Positions 8,636 to 17,012 of a DNA stretch of 64,000 bases are shown one piece after another. Position numbers and translations under genes: made by a program. The stretch covers positions 3,749,501-3,813,500 of the forward strand of contig NZ_CP019288.1 of the NCBI RefSeq assembly GCF_009901525.1, in the 5' to 3' direction. This DNA comes from Kordia antarctica. Its GTDB lineage: Bacteria > Bacteroidota > Bacteroidia > Flavobacteriales > Flavobacteriaceae. Below the pieces are notes generated by a model. That model was not told where the DNA came from and ran no database searches. It saw nothing but the letters and a program-made list of their open reading frames with translations. The number at the start of each line of letters is the position of its first letter. Within the stretch, counting starts at the first letter, position 1.

Positions 8636-10693
8636 ATGAAGATAAATTTAAAACTAGCACTTTGCTTTACAGCGAGCGCACTTCTTTTTTCTTGTGAAGA
8701 TAAAAAAGAAGAAAAGAAAGAAGTAGCTGTCATTCCAGGAATCAACTTGGATTATATGGACACATCAGTAAGTCCTAAAGATGATTTTTACACGTATGTA
8801 AATGGTAAATGGATGGAAACTACTGAAATTCCTGCAGACAGAACTTCTTGGGGAGGATTTGGAGTATTGCGTAAAGATACTGACCAAGATGTATTGGCTA
8901 TTCTTGATGAAGCAAACAAAAGCGGAAAATACAAAGCAACTTCTGATCAAGGGAAAGCGTTGTTAATTTACAATTCTATCTTAGATACTGCGGCAAGAAA
9001 CAAAGCAGGCATTAAGCCATTGCAACCAGCATTAGACGCAATTGCAAGCATCAAAAATATTGCAGACATGCAAACTGTTATTGCTAAAAATGTAGCAACA
9101 ATTTCAGCACCTTTTATGGGATTAACAGGATTTGCAAACTTGTCAGATAGTAGTATGAACGCGGCATACGTGGTTCCTGGTAGTTTGGGATTGCCAGAAA
9201 GAGATTACTACTTAGATAAAGATGAAAAATCTCAAGAAATTAGACAAAAATATGTAGCACACATTACACGTATGTTACAATTTTTAGGTGATAGCGAAGA
9301 AAAAGCTAGAAAAGATGCTGAAACAATTTTGGCTTTAGAAACAAAATTAGCATCACCAAGATTGGATAAAGTAGAAAGTAGAGATATGCGTAACTTTAAC
9401 AATCCACGCTCTGTACAAGAACTTTCTGAAATGACACCAGCAATTAATTGGAATAAATTAATGGCTGATTTAGAAATGAAAAAAATAGATACAATTATTG
9501 TAATGCAACCAGGTTACATGACTGCTTTACAAGAAATTCTAACGACAGCAAGTGTTGAAGATATGAAAACGTTAATGCGTTGGTCAACATTAAACAATTC
9601 TGCAAGCCAATTAACTACGGAGTTAGATAAAGCAAACTGGGATTTCTATTCAAAAGAATTAAACGGAGCAAAAGAACAACGCAAAGCAGATGAAAGAGCG
9701 TTGGCAACTGTAAACGGAACTGTTGGAGAAGCAATTGGACAATTATATGTGGATGCTAAATTTCCGCCAGAAGCAAAAGAAAAAGCAGAAAAAATGATCA
9801 CAAATGTGATTGAAGCGTACAAAGAAAGAATCATGAACTTAGACTGGATGAGTCCAGAAACAAAAGAAAAAGCAGTTGAAAAGCTTGACAAGTTTACGGT
9901 AAAAATTGGATATCCTGACAAATGGGAAGATTACGCTAGCTTAGAAGTAAAAGAAGGAAACTCATATTATGACAACATGGTAGCTGTTGGAAAATGGGGA
10001 TACAGAAAAAATCTTGATGAAATCAATGAGCCAGTTGACAAAACAGAATGGGGAATGTCGCCACAAACAGTGAACGCATACTTTAATCCATTAAACAATG
10101 AAATCGTTTTTCCAGCAGCAATTTTACAACCGCCTTTTTATAACTATCAAGCTGATGATGCTGTAAATTATGGTGGAATTGGAGCTGTAATTGGACACGA
10201 AATTTCACATGCATTTGATGATTCTGGAGCACGTTTTGACGCTGATGGAAACTTGAAAAACTGGTGGACAGAAGACGATTTAACACAATTTACAAAAAGA
10301 GGAGATGCATTAGCAGCTCAATATAGTGCTATTGAAGTATTAGATAGTGTTTACATCAATGGTAAATATACGTTAGGTGAAAACATTGGAGATTTAGGTG
10401 GTGTTTTAGGTGCATATGATGGTTTACAACGTCATATTAAAGAAAACGGACGACCAGATAAAATTGATGGTTTCACAGCAGAACAACGTTTTTTCCTTTC
10501 TTGGGCAACTGTTTGGAGAACAAAAATGAGAGAAGAAGCTTTGCGTACAAGAATCAAAACGGATACGCATTCGCCAGGACAATACAGAGCATATGTTCCA
10601 TTACAAAATATCGACGCTTTTTACGAAGCATTTGATGTTAAAGAAGGAGACAAAATGTACATTGCTCCAGAAAATAGAGTTCGTATTTGGTAA
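8636..10693 (+). CDS. M13 family zinc metalloendopeptidase (neprilysin/PepO-like), lipoprotein
   Basis: A 685-residue lipoprotein (lipobox LLFSC, Cys20) with the full M13 fold. The N-terminal PeptidaseM13_N region begins at DDFYTYVNGKWM. The zinc motif HEISH is at residues 521-525 with catalytic Glu522, and the third zinc ligand lies in ENIGDLGG (Glu582, with Asp586). The substrate-binding NAYFNPLNNEIVFPA and the C-terminal RAYVPLQNIDAFYEAF are also present. Enzymes of this family cut peptides of limited size outside the cytoplasm. It is a single transcription unit, closed by a long inverted repeat that ends in a T-run (10718-10853). Confidence 0.93.
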   Translation: MKINLKLALCFTASALLFSCEDKKEEKKEVAVIPGINLDYMDTSVSPKDDFYTYVNGKWMETTEIPADRTSWGGFGVLRKDTDQDVLAILDEANKSGKYKATSDQGKALLIYNSILDTAARNKAGIKPLQPALDAIASIKNIADMQTVIAKNVATISAPFMGLTGFANLSDSSMNAAYVVPGSLGLPERDYYLDKDEKSQEIRQKYVAHITRMLQFLGDSEEKARKDAETILALETKLASPRLDKVESRDMRNFNNPRSVQELSEMTPAINWNKLMADLEMKKIDTIIVMQPGYMTALQEILTTASVEDMKTLMRWSTLNNSASQLTTELDKANWDFYSKELNGAKEQRKADERALATVNGTVGEAIGQLYVDAKFPPEAKEKAEKMITNVIEAYKERIMNLDWMSPETKEKAVEKLDKFTVKIGYPDKWEDYASLEVKEGNSYYDNMVAVGKWGYRKNLDEINEPVDKTEWGMSPQTVNAYFNPLNNEIVFPAAILQPPFYNYQADDAVNYGGIGAVIGHEISHAFDDSGARFDADGNLKNWWTEDDLTQFTKRGDALAAQYSAIEVLDSVYINGKYTLGENIGDLGGVLGAYDGLQRHIKENGRPDKIDGFTAEQRFFLSWATVWRTKMREEALRTRIKTDTHSPGQYRAYVPLQNIDAFYEAFDVKEGDKMYIAPENRVRIW

Positions 10694-10717
10694 GTATCAA
10701 ATTATAATAATATAGCA

Positions 10718-10853
10718 AAGAGGCTGTCTGAAAAGATTAAAAGGCGTCATTCTGAACTTGATTCAGAATCTCATAACAGTAATTTTCATTGATTATGAGA
10801 AACCGAATCAAGTTCGGTTTGACGAAACTTAGACTTTAGACAGCCTCTTTTTT
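10718..10853 (+). repeat. Dispersed repeat (copy 2) bounded by inverted ends, probably terminating pepO
   Basis: AAAGAGGCTGTCTGAAAAG at the left pairs with CTTTAGACAGCCTCTTT at the right, and a run of T follows. Inside are the two hairpins TTCTGAA/TTCAGAA and AACCGAA/TTCGGTT seen in the copy at 2298. The position and the T-run suggest that the element has been recruited as a terminator. Confidence 0.75.
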
Positions 10854-10975
10854 TATATTCCGTGCCTAACACTGAATCTTATCGTTTGAAGTAGTATCAA
10901 GTCTTGATTCTTAACTCTAAAAGCGGCTTGTACTGAGTGAAATCGAAGTAAGCGGTCTTTAATCTTAATAAATAT

Positions 10976-13258
10976 CTAAAACTGAATCGTCTTCTTCACT
11001 AAAACTGCATCATTCAACACAAAAGGTCTTGGCATCATGTTTTTAGCGCGCGCAGGAACTGAAAACAACGGGTTTTCTAGTAAATCAAAAGAAGCTTCGT
11101 AAATAATAAATTCTATTCTTTCAGTTGGTTTTGCAGTAAATGAAAGCACTAACGGTTCGTTATCTGAAACATAATATGTAACCAAACGTTTGCTTCGCTT
11201 ATTTGGTATTTTTTCCACCATAATTCCGTTAATCTGTAAAGTTTCAAGTCGTTTTCCATCACCAAAGACTTCAATTCTATTCACATTTCGTTGCGGAATA
11301 ATAGTCACATCTATATGACGAATAGTATTGTAAATCGTGTCTTTTGTTGTTTCAAAAAGTGGTAGTGGAATTGACTTAACAGGCGCAGTTTGCGAATACG
11401 TAAATCCACCTTTATACTTACTATCCATAATTTCTTTTGCATTCGCTGTCATCGATTCGTCTTTGATGTAATTCTTTGTCCAATCGTCCAAAATGCCATC
11501 ATACGTATTCCAATTGGCTGTATTTTTATCTGCATCTAAAACATATACCAAGCTATTTGGTTTTTGGCGTGTTTCTGAAAAATCTGATTTCGCATGCGCG
11601 ATAAAAAATGTAACAATCGCCATTAGAAAGAATAAATACGCGGTCCATTTTTTACGTTTATACAATCCGAAAACAGGCATTAACAATCCGATCAATAATA
11701 CAATTAACAACGCAACAACTGCAATAATTTTCAATCCTAAACCAACAGGAAATAGTTTGAGAAACGGAACCAATATAAATACTGCTGGAATTGCTAAAAT
11801 GGTTAAAAATAATGCGGAAGGTTTTTTTTGTTGTTTGATCAGAAAAAAGACAGAAACCAAACTTAATAATACTGGAATACTTATAAAACTTGCGCCATCT
11901 AAATAGAAAGCGGCAAGTGCAGTAATCACAATCCAGAAGAAAAGCGGAGCAATTGTCAGGTTTGCAGGTGTAATTTTTTTGCCAAATTTATGATATGAAT
12001 AAAATGTAATTCCTAAAGACAAAAACGCAAAAAGGAAAATATATGTGTAGCCATTATATGTAAATCCATGTTGAATTTCGGCATAATTCGGATAGATCCA
12101 ATTAATAAACATCCAACCTAAAACAGTTGCCGCACAACTTACAATTAAAGCAACTAAGAACGGAATAAACCCGAACATAATTCCGTTGCCAGAAAGCATT
12201 TTTTCTTTAAATCCGTAAATTAATACACCTATAAATAACAGCACAATTAAGAGTAACATTGGCAGAATCCAACTAAAAGGATACGTATGAAAACCAAAAG
12301 GCGTATTGAAATAAATTAAATCATCAGCTGATGTCATTTGTGTCAAATCTTGCTTGGAAAAATAGTCTAACAAAGGCATCAAATAACTTCCTTGATGCGT
12401 CAACGTATTAAAGTCTAAATTTTCAGGCGTATCATTTTCGGTGTGATAATCAAAATGATCGTCAATAAACGCAAAGTTGAATCCTTGAATGTTTCCATCT
12501 TCCCGAAAAACAGTCAAATCTGTATCATTCGGAAGCATTTTATAAATACTATAAGCGAGCGAATTCCCAACAGGATATTTTGTATCAGCATTTTGAAACG
12601 CTTTAATCAATTTGGCATTTCCATTGTTCGTTTCCAACAACATAATACTTGGTCCGCCACTTCCGCGCGCTTCAAAATTCAACACCAAACCAACATCTTT
12701 TGCCCACGGATGTTCATTTACAAACAATTCGGCACCATTTAATCCTAATTCTTCTCCATCAGAAATTAATAAAATAATATCATTTTCTGGTTGTTCGCTT
12801 TTGGCTAAAAAAGCTCTTGTTCCTTCTAAAATAGTTGCCACGCCACTTGCAGCATCACTTGCGCCAACTGCAGAATGCGGATCACTATCGTAATGTGACA
12901 ATAATAATAATGCTTTTGTAGAATTCTTCCCTTTAATTTGAGCTATTATATTTTTTGGCTTGGAAATATTTCCCCAATTATCAAGCGTAAAACCTTCTTG
13001 TATTATCGGTTCTAAACCTAATTTTTTTAATTCAGCAATAATATAATTACGAACAGTTTCATGTGCTTTTGAACCTACATAATGTGGTTCTTTGGCAATT
13101 TCGTTGACATGTGCAAACGCGCGAACCGTAGAAAATTCAGTTTTCGGAACTTTTCCTTCTGTGGTTTCTTGTGGCATTACACTATAAAAACTAAGGTAAA
13201 CCGCAAGTGCAATTAATAAAAAGGAAAGGAATGTAAAACGGGCTTTTGGTGTGTTCAT
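10976..13258 (-). CDS. M28 family zinc peptidase with a multi-pass membrane domain
   Basis: A 760-residue protein. An N-terminal membrane anchor (FLSFLLIALAVYLSFYSV) is followed by an M28 peptidase domain. Zinc ligands are visible as His122 and Asp124 (LSHYDSDPH), Asp135 (GASDAASG) and Glu169/Glu170 (ISDGEELG). After about residue 320 come eight or nine membrane helices, then a roughly 200-residue soluble C-terminal domain rich in beta strand. The same build is found in the vacuolar/endoplasmic membrane M28 aminopeptidases (Pff1/ERMP1-like), which have many bacterial relatives in Bacteroidota. It probably trims peptides outside the cytoplasmic membrane. It is a single gene, opposite to its neighbours. 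Confidence 0.85.
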   Translation of the reverse strand: MNTPKARFTFLSFLLIALAVYLSFYSVMPQETTEGKVPKTEFSTVRAFAHVNEIAKEPHYVGSKAHETVRNYIIAELKKLGLEPIIQEGFTLDNWGNISKPKNIIAQIKGKNSTKALLLLSHYDSDPHSAVGASDAASGVATILEGTRAFLAKSEQPENDIILLISDGEELGLNGAELFVNEHPWAKDVGLVLNFEARGSGGPSIMLLETNNGNAKLIKAFQNADTKYPVGNSLAYSIYKMLPNDTDLTVFREDGNIQGFNFAFIDDHFDYHTENDTPENLDFNTLTHQGSYLMPLLDYFSKQDLTQMTSADDLIYFNTPFGFHTYPFSWILPMLLLIVLLFIGVLIYGFKEKMLSGNGIMFGFIPFLVALIVSCAATVLGWMFINWIYPNYAEIQHGFTYNGYTYIFLFAFLSLGITFYSYHKFGKKITPANLTIAPLFFWIVITALAAFYLDGASFISIPVLLSLVSVFFLIKQQKKPSALFLTILAIPAVFILVPFLKLFPVGLGLKIIAVVALLIVLLIGLLMPVFGLYKRKKWTAYLFFLMAIVTFFIAHAKSDFSETRQKPNSLVYVLDADKNTANWNTYDGILDDWTKNYIKDESMTANAKEIMDSKYKGGFTYSQTAPVKSIPLPLFETTKDTIYNTIRHIDVTIIPQRNVNRIEVFGDGKRLETLQINGIMVEKIPNKRSKRLVTYYVSDNEPLVLSFTAKPTERIEFIIYEASFDLLENPLFSVPARAKNMMPRPFVLNDAVLVKKTIQF

Positions 13259-13380
13259 GTTGGTTGGTTATAAGGATGCTTAAAAGTAGTAAAAAGTGAA
13301 CAGTAAATGTTATGAAATTGTTGTTTTAGGTTTACCAATTAAAAAAGAGTAACTTTAGTAATTACCAAATCTTAGAAATT

Positions 13381-13851
13381 ATGGGAATAAAAAGTTTTCA
13401 AGGCGCACGAAAAGTGCAAGCTAATACCACGAGTAAAGCGGAAGCATTAAAAGTTAGTGATTATATGACACGGAATTTGATCACGTTTAAACCTGAGCAA
13501 ACTGTGGAAGAAGTAATTCAAAAGTTAATTCAGCATAAAATTTCTGGCGGACCAGTTGTGAATGATAAAAATGAATTGATCGGAATGATTTCGGAAGGTG
13601 ATTGTATTAAGCAAATTTCGGACAGTCGTTATTATAATATGCCTTTTGAGCAAAATAAAATTGAAGCGCATATGGTAAAAAATGTAGAAACTATTGATGG
13701 AAATTTAGATATTTTTGATGCTGCAAATAAGTTTATTCAATCTAAAAGAAGACGTTTTCCAATTGTAGAAAATGGCAAATTGGTTGGGCAAATTAGTCAG
13801 AAAGACATTTTAAAAGCTGCGATGAATTTAAAAGGGCAGAACTGGAAGTAA
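13381..13851 (+). CDS. CBS-domain pair protein
   Basis: A 156-residue soluble protein with two CBS motifs: VSDYMTRNLITFKPEQTVEEV...SGGPVVNDKN...LIGMISEGD (about residues 24-80) and the second half IEAHMVKNVETID...RRFPIVENGKLVGQISQKDIL (about 95-148). Paired CBS domains (Bateman modules) bind adenine nucleotides and usually control a partner protein. No catalytic domain is attached, so the partner is unknown. It is flanked by convergent and divergent genes and stands alone. It is unlike the CBS protein at 26499 in length and neighbours, and it lacks the CRP/FNR-type site found there. Confidence 0.85.
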   Translation: MGIKSFQGARKVQANTTSKAEALKVSDYMTRNLITFKPEQTVEEVIQKLIQHKISGGPVVNDKNELIGMISEGDCIKQISDSRYYNMPFEQNKIEAHMVKNVETIDGNLDIFDAANKFIQSKRRRFPIVENGKLVGQISQKDILKAAMNLKGQNWK

Positions 13852-13857
13852 TACTAT

Positions 13858-14547
13858 TTATAGTTTTCGCTTTACGCGTTTCATAGCTTTTGGTTCATCT
13901 GTAACTAGTAATCGTTGTTCTTTAGTTCCTGATAATACCAGTATTCTTCCATCGGAATAACTGTCCATTGGCGTGTCAATAATTTGCCAATTACCGATGC
14001 CCATAATGGCAATTTCTTCATTAACTTCAATAATTCTTTCTTGATATTGAAGCGGTTTGTTCATTCCAAAAATACTTTTATCTTTAATTCCATGTTCATT
14101 TAAATACTGTACAATTGCGGCATTAGTATTATTAAAAACTCTTGAGTGAAATGAATGATCGGTTACTAAATGAATGAGTTTCTCAAATTCGCGCCGTGCA
14201 TTTAAGTGTAAAACAGCACTTTCCGTTCCAGTTTGTATAAAGAAATCTTGGAATTGGACATCTTTAATGACATTGCGCCATTGTTTCCCTTTATTTTCTT
14301 TTACAATCACTTCAAAGTAGACGCATTCTCGTTTGCTTAATGGTGCAATTAATGGTTTGCCTACGTGTTTGGCATTTCCAACAATTTTTACATATTCATG
14401 TTCACGGACACTCTGAATGTTTTTTCTGCGAGTTTTTTTTAATTGACGGAGAATTTTATGTTTTGGACTATAATAGATTCCTAAAAAGATTAAAGTGGCA
14501 ATACCGATAATAAACATTGCGGGAAATATCAGATTTGTATAGTCCAT
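13858..14547 (-). CDS. GIDE-domain (MUL1-like) membrane protein without a RING finger
   Basis: A 229-residue protein with one N-terminal membrane helix (LIFPAMFIIGIATLIFLGIYY) followed by a basic stretch (KKTRRKNIQ). The block VREHEYVKIVGNAKHVGKPL, then IAPLSKRECVYFEVIV, corresponds to the GIDE domain of the eukaryotic mitochondrial E3 ligase MUL1, and similar bacterial proteins are often labelled 'E3 ubiquitin ligase'. There is no RING zinc finger, so ligase activity is not supported. The middle part (FFIQTGTESAVLHLNARREF) fits the rest of the GIDE fold. The function in bacteria is unknown. It ends six bases from the convergent CBS gene. Confidence 0.7.
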   Translation of the reverse strand: MDYTNLIFPAMFIIGIATLIFLGIYYSPKHKILRQLKKTRRKNIQSVREHEYVKIVGNAKHVGKPLIAPLSKRECVYFEVIVKENKGKQWRNVIKDVQFQDFFIQTGTESAVLHLNARREFEKLIHLVTDHSFHSRVFNNTNAAIVQYLNEHGIKDKSIFGMNKPLQYQERIIEVNEEIAIMGIGNWQIIDTPMDSYSDGRILVLSGTKEQRLLVTDEPKAMKRVKRKL

Positions 14548-14569
14548 ATAAAACGTGTTGTTTTTTGAT

Positions 14570-14920
14570 TTAAGAATTCTTTTTTACTAATAAATAATAA
14601 TCATTTTCTAGTGCCAAATATCCTTGATCGTACACATAATAATACGTCGATTCGGCTTTGGTCACATAGATAGAAGTGAAATAATTAAAATCAAATCCTT
14701 TTTCCAAAAGTTTTCCTTTCGTCGTTTTTGTTTTTTGATTCACGTTTAAATCTTCCAAAATTCGCCAATTTTTGCGCAGGCGATTGTTGATATTACGAAT
14801 CAGATTTTTTCCATCTTTATTCAGTCGATTATTATATGCGTTGCGACAATAATCGCTACAAAACTTTTTATCAATACGACCTTTAAACGTATCGTTACAT
14901 TCCAAACATTCTTTGTCCAT
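14570..14920 (-). CDS. Small protein with an N-terminal Cys4 zinc-finger-like motif
   Basis: A 116-residue protein beginning MDKECLECNDTFKGRIDKKF, then CSDYCRNAYNNR. The CxxC-N12-CxxxC arrangement recalls small zinc ribbons. The rest is basic (NNRLRKNWRILEDLN) and ends in a Tyr-rich part. I know of no named family; a nucleic-acid-binding role is a guess from the zinc-ribbon-like start and the charge. It starts two bases before the upstream acetyltransferase gene ends (14923), so the two are translationally linked in one unit running toward the GIDE gene. Confidence 0.65.
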   Translation of the reverse strand: MDKECLECNDTFKGRIDKKFCSDYCRNAYNNRLNKDGKNLIRNINNRLRKNWRILEDLNVNQKTKTTKGKLLEKGFDFNYFTSIYVTKAESTYYYVYDQGYLALENDYYLLVKKNS

Positions 14921-14922
14921 AA

Positions 14923-15456
14923 TTATTCAGGTTTTGAGATGCTATACCAACGGAGCATCATTTTTTCAGGTTCATAGTGGAAATCTTCCAAATAATTGAG
15001 TCCAATTTTTAATAATACTTTGTGTGAAGCTTCATTTCCTTTTTCGGTAATTCCGTAGATTTTGTCAAGTTTAAGCACATTCCAAGCATATTCTAAACAT
15101 GCTTTTGAAGCCTCGGTGGCGAATCCTTTTCCCCAGAATTTACGTTGAATCCGATAGCCAATATCATGAAAATTTGTGTGATTGTTGAAGGTGTAATCGG
15201 TGTACAATCGCATGCCGCACCAACCTATAAACTCGCCTGTTTCTTTCATTTCAACTGCCCAACGTCCGATTCCACGTTGTTTATATTGCAAATTAACATC
15301 TCTAATATATTTTAAAGCTGCTGCTTTTTGTGTGATTGGTTTATTGCCTAAATAGGTATGTACTTCAGGATCAGAATCGAGTACAAACATTCCGTCTACG
15401 TCTTGTTCTGTAAGGTCTCGAATAATAAGTCTGTCGGTTTCTAAATGTATATTCAT
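14923..15456 (-). CDS. GNAT family N-acetyltransferase (RimJ/RimL-like)
   Basis: I place the start at the ATG at 15456 (177 residues), since MNIHLETDRLIIRDLTEQDV is the standard opening of this family; the longer frame up to 15570 adds 38 residues without family features. Acetyl-CoA binding is shown by DIGYRIQRKFWGKGFATEA. The block KIYGITEKGNEASHKVLLKIG is also typical of the RimJ/RimL branch, whose members acetylate protein N-termini or small amines. The exact substrate cannot be read from sequence. The next gene downstream follows after two bases. Confidence 0.85.
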   Translation of the reverse strand: MNIHLETDRLIIRDLTEQDVDGMFVLDSDPEVHTYLGNKPITQKAAALKYIRDVNLQYKQRGIGRWAVEMKETGEFIGWCGMRLYTDYTFNNHTNFHDIGYRIQRKFWGKGFATEASKACLEYAWNVLKLDKIYGITEKGNEASHKVLLKIGLNYLEDFHYEPEKMMLRWYSISKPE

Positions 15457-15640
15457 GTATTGTAAATGAACGACTAAGGTATGAAAAAATTCCCAATTAC
15501 AAACGACTACAAATATTTGTAAACGAAAGTAAGTGCTTCGTAACCGAATAAAATTTGGATGTCGTTTCATATTTGCACTGTCGAATCAAAACAACGATTC
15601 TATCACAAAATAATTTGTAAACATTTAAAATACAGTAATT

Positions 15641-15973
15641 ATGAACAATTTAAAAAACAGAGTACAGTTAATCGGAAACTTAGGTAACGACCCAGAAATC
15701 ATCAATTTAGAAGGCGGAAAGAAAATTGCAAAGTTTTCCATTGCAACAAATGAAAGTTATAAAAACGCACAAGGCGATAAGGTTGAAAATGTGTATTGGC
15801 ACAACCTAATCGCATGGAACAAAACCGCTGAAATTGCAGAAAAATTTTTACTAAAAGGTAAAGAAGTTGCTATTGAAGGAAAGCTAACAAATCGTTCATA
15901 TGAAACAGAAGCTGGCGAAAAGAAATACGTGACTGAAGTTATCGTAAACGAAATTTTAATGTTTGGGAAATAG
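15641..15973 (+). CDS. ssb: Single-stranded DNA-binding protein, short form
   Basis: A 110-residue OB-fold protein: KNRVQLIGNLGNDPEI, KIAKFSIATNESY, VYWHNLIAWNKTAEIAEKFL, and KGKEVAIEGKLTNRSY. These are the conserved SSB strands and the tetramer interface. It ends at VIVNEILMFGK, directly after the OB fold. The flexible linker and the acidic C-terminal tail (usually ending DDDIPF) that recruits repair and replication partners are missing. This suggests an accessory SSB rather than the only one in the genome. The upstream AATAATTTGTAAAC region is AT-rich, and the gene stands alone. Confidence 0.92.
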   Translation: MNNLKNRVQLIGNLGNDPEIINLEGGKKIAKFSIATNESYKNAQGDKVENVYWHNLIAWNKTAEIAEKFLLKGKEVAIEGKLTNRSYETEAGEKKYVTEVIVNEILMFGK

Positions 15974-16136
15974 GTTTGGGAAATCTATATGTGGGTTTGT
16001 AAAGCGGCTGATTCTTCGGAATTGGTCGTTTTTTATTTTTATAAAAGCCAAAAGTTTCAAACTAAAACCAAGAAGCTAAACGAAGTCGAAAAGGTAATTT
16101 AGCAAACTTAAAAAAGCTAACCAAACATACCCAAAA

Positions 16137-16829
16137 CTATTCTTCTTCTTTCTTCTCCAAACTAAACATTTTGTTCGTGTCAACGCTTTGCTTTTCAAAC
16201 TCTAAATAAAAATCATGAAGCTTCGTCATTCTATTTATAACACTAGAATGTATTTTTATAAATGTAATAGAATCACCTTTAATATCTGCATTCGTAGCAC
16301 AATAATTCATCAGCTCTTTCTGTAAATTATCATAATTAATATACGCATTCCCATTTTGACCAATACTTACTTTTTGGTCAAAAGTACTGGCAGAAATTCC
16401 AAAAAAAGATGTCAAGGACATAAACACCAAAAACAGCACTTTTATACTATGAGAAGTTCCATTCCAACCATCTTGTGTTATCAAAAAAACTGTCAATGCT
16501 GACAGAATTGAGAAAATTAAAAACAACGTTGATGATGTATAATGATATGTATATAACTTTAAAAAAATAACCTCGTGTTGTTCTTTATATTCTTGTATTT
16601 CATCATTCAGAATTACCAATCGTCCTTCTTGCCAATCATCAATATTATAACAATCTTTAATGCCTTTATCCGCATGAATACTACTGACTTTATTCATAGA
16701 AAGCATTAACTCACGACCTTCTTTATTGGCATGTTTTCTTAAAAAATGAATTCCTGAAGCGGTTAATATCACAATCACTATAACGGTTATGATGATTTCT
16801 TTGAGATTTTGTTTTGTAGCGGTTTCCAT
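16137..16829 (-). CDS. Membrane protein of unknown function
   Basis: Starting at the ATG at 16829 gives 230 residues. The upstream in-frame ATG at 16883 adds 18 residues and lies in a weak context. There are three hydrophobic segments: one near the N-terminus (EIIITVIVIVILTASGIHF), and two adjacent ones in the middle (SSTLFLIFSILSALTVFLI and IKVLFLVFMSLTSFFGISA). A soluble, charged stretch of about 55 residues lies between the first and second helices, and the tail is Glu-rich (SLEKKEEE). I recognise no family. It runs opposite to the cbb3 locus, and I see no reason to link the two. Confidence 0.7.
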   Translation of the reverse strand: METATKQNLKEIIITVIVIVILTASGIHFLRKHANKEGRELMLSMNKVSSIHADKGIKDCYNIDDWQEGRLVILNDEIQEYKEQHEVIFLKLYTYHYTSSTLFLIFSILSALTVFLITQDGWNGTSHSIKVLFLVFMSLTSFFGISASTFDQKVSIGQNGNAYINYDNLQKELMNYCATNADIKGDSITFIKIHSSVINRMTKLHDFYLEFEKQSVDTNKMFSLEKKEEE

Positions 16830-16946
16830 AATGATTGATCTTCTTTTAGTACGATTAAAGATAGTAAAAAGATTGAAAATCAAAAATGTGTGTTAATGTA
16901 CTTATTCATAATTAGTTGTTGAAGTAGTGTAATTACGAATCCATAC

Positions 16947-16990
16947 ATGACAAATATCATATTTTAAAATGGATTCATTTGTAATCTTTG
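16947..16990 (+). promoter_or_regulatory. CRP/FNR-type palindrome and -7 box in front of ccoI
   Basis: ATGACAAATATCAT (16947-16960) is an inverted repeat of the CRP/FNR kind. The -7-like box TAATCTTTG ends at 16990, which is 36.5 bases from the palindrome centre. The three other sites in this window have exactly the same distance. The spacing would put the site near -41.5, as for a class II activator. The ccoI start is at 17013. Confidence 0.75.
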
Positions 16991-17012
16991 TGAGTGTGGT
17001 AAAAAGGTATAA

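Noticed and set aside
11493-12893. Plus-strand frames opposite the M28 peptidase
   Set aside because: They mirror the real gene on the minus strand and show no domain or sensible start.
13300-13312. AACA-N5-TGTT before the CBS gene at 13381 as another CRP/FNR-type site
   Set aside because: Half-sites differ from ATGA/TCAT, and the -7-like box is not at the 36.5-base distance kept by the four accepted sites.
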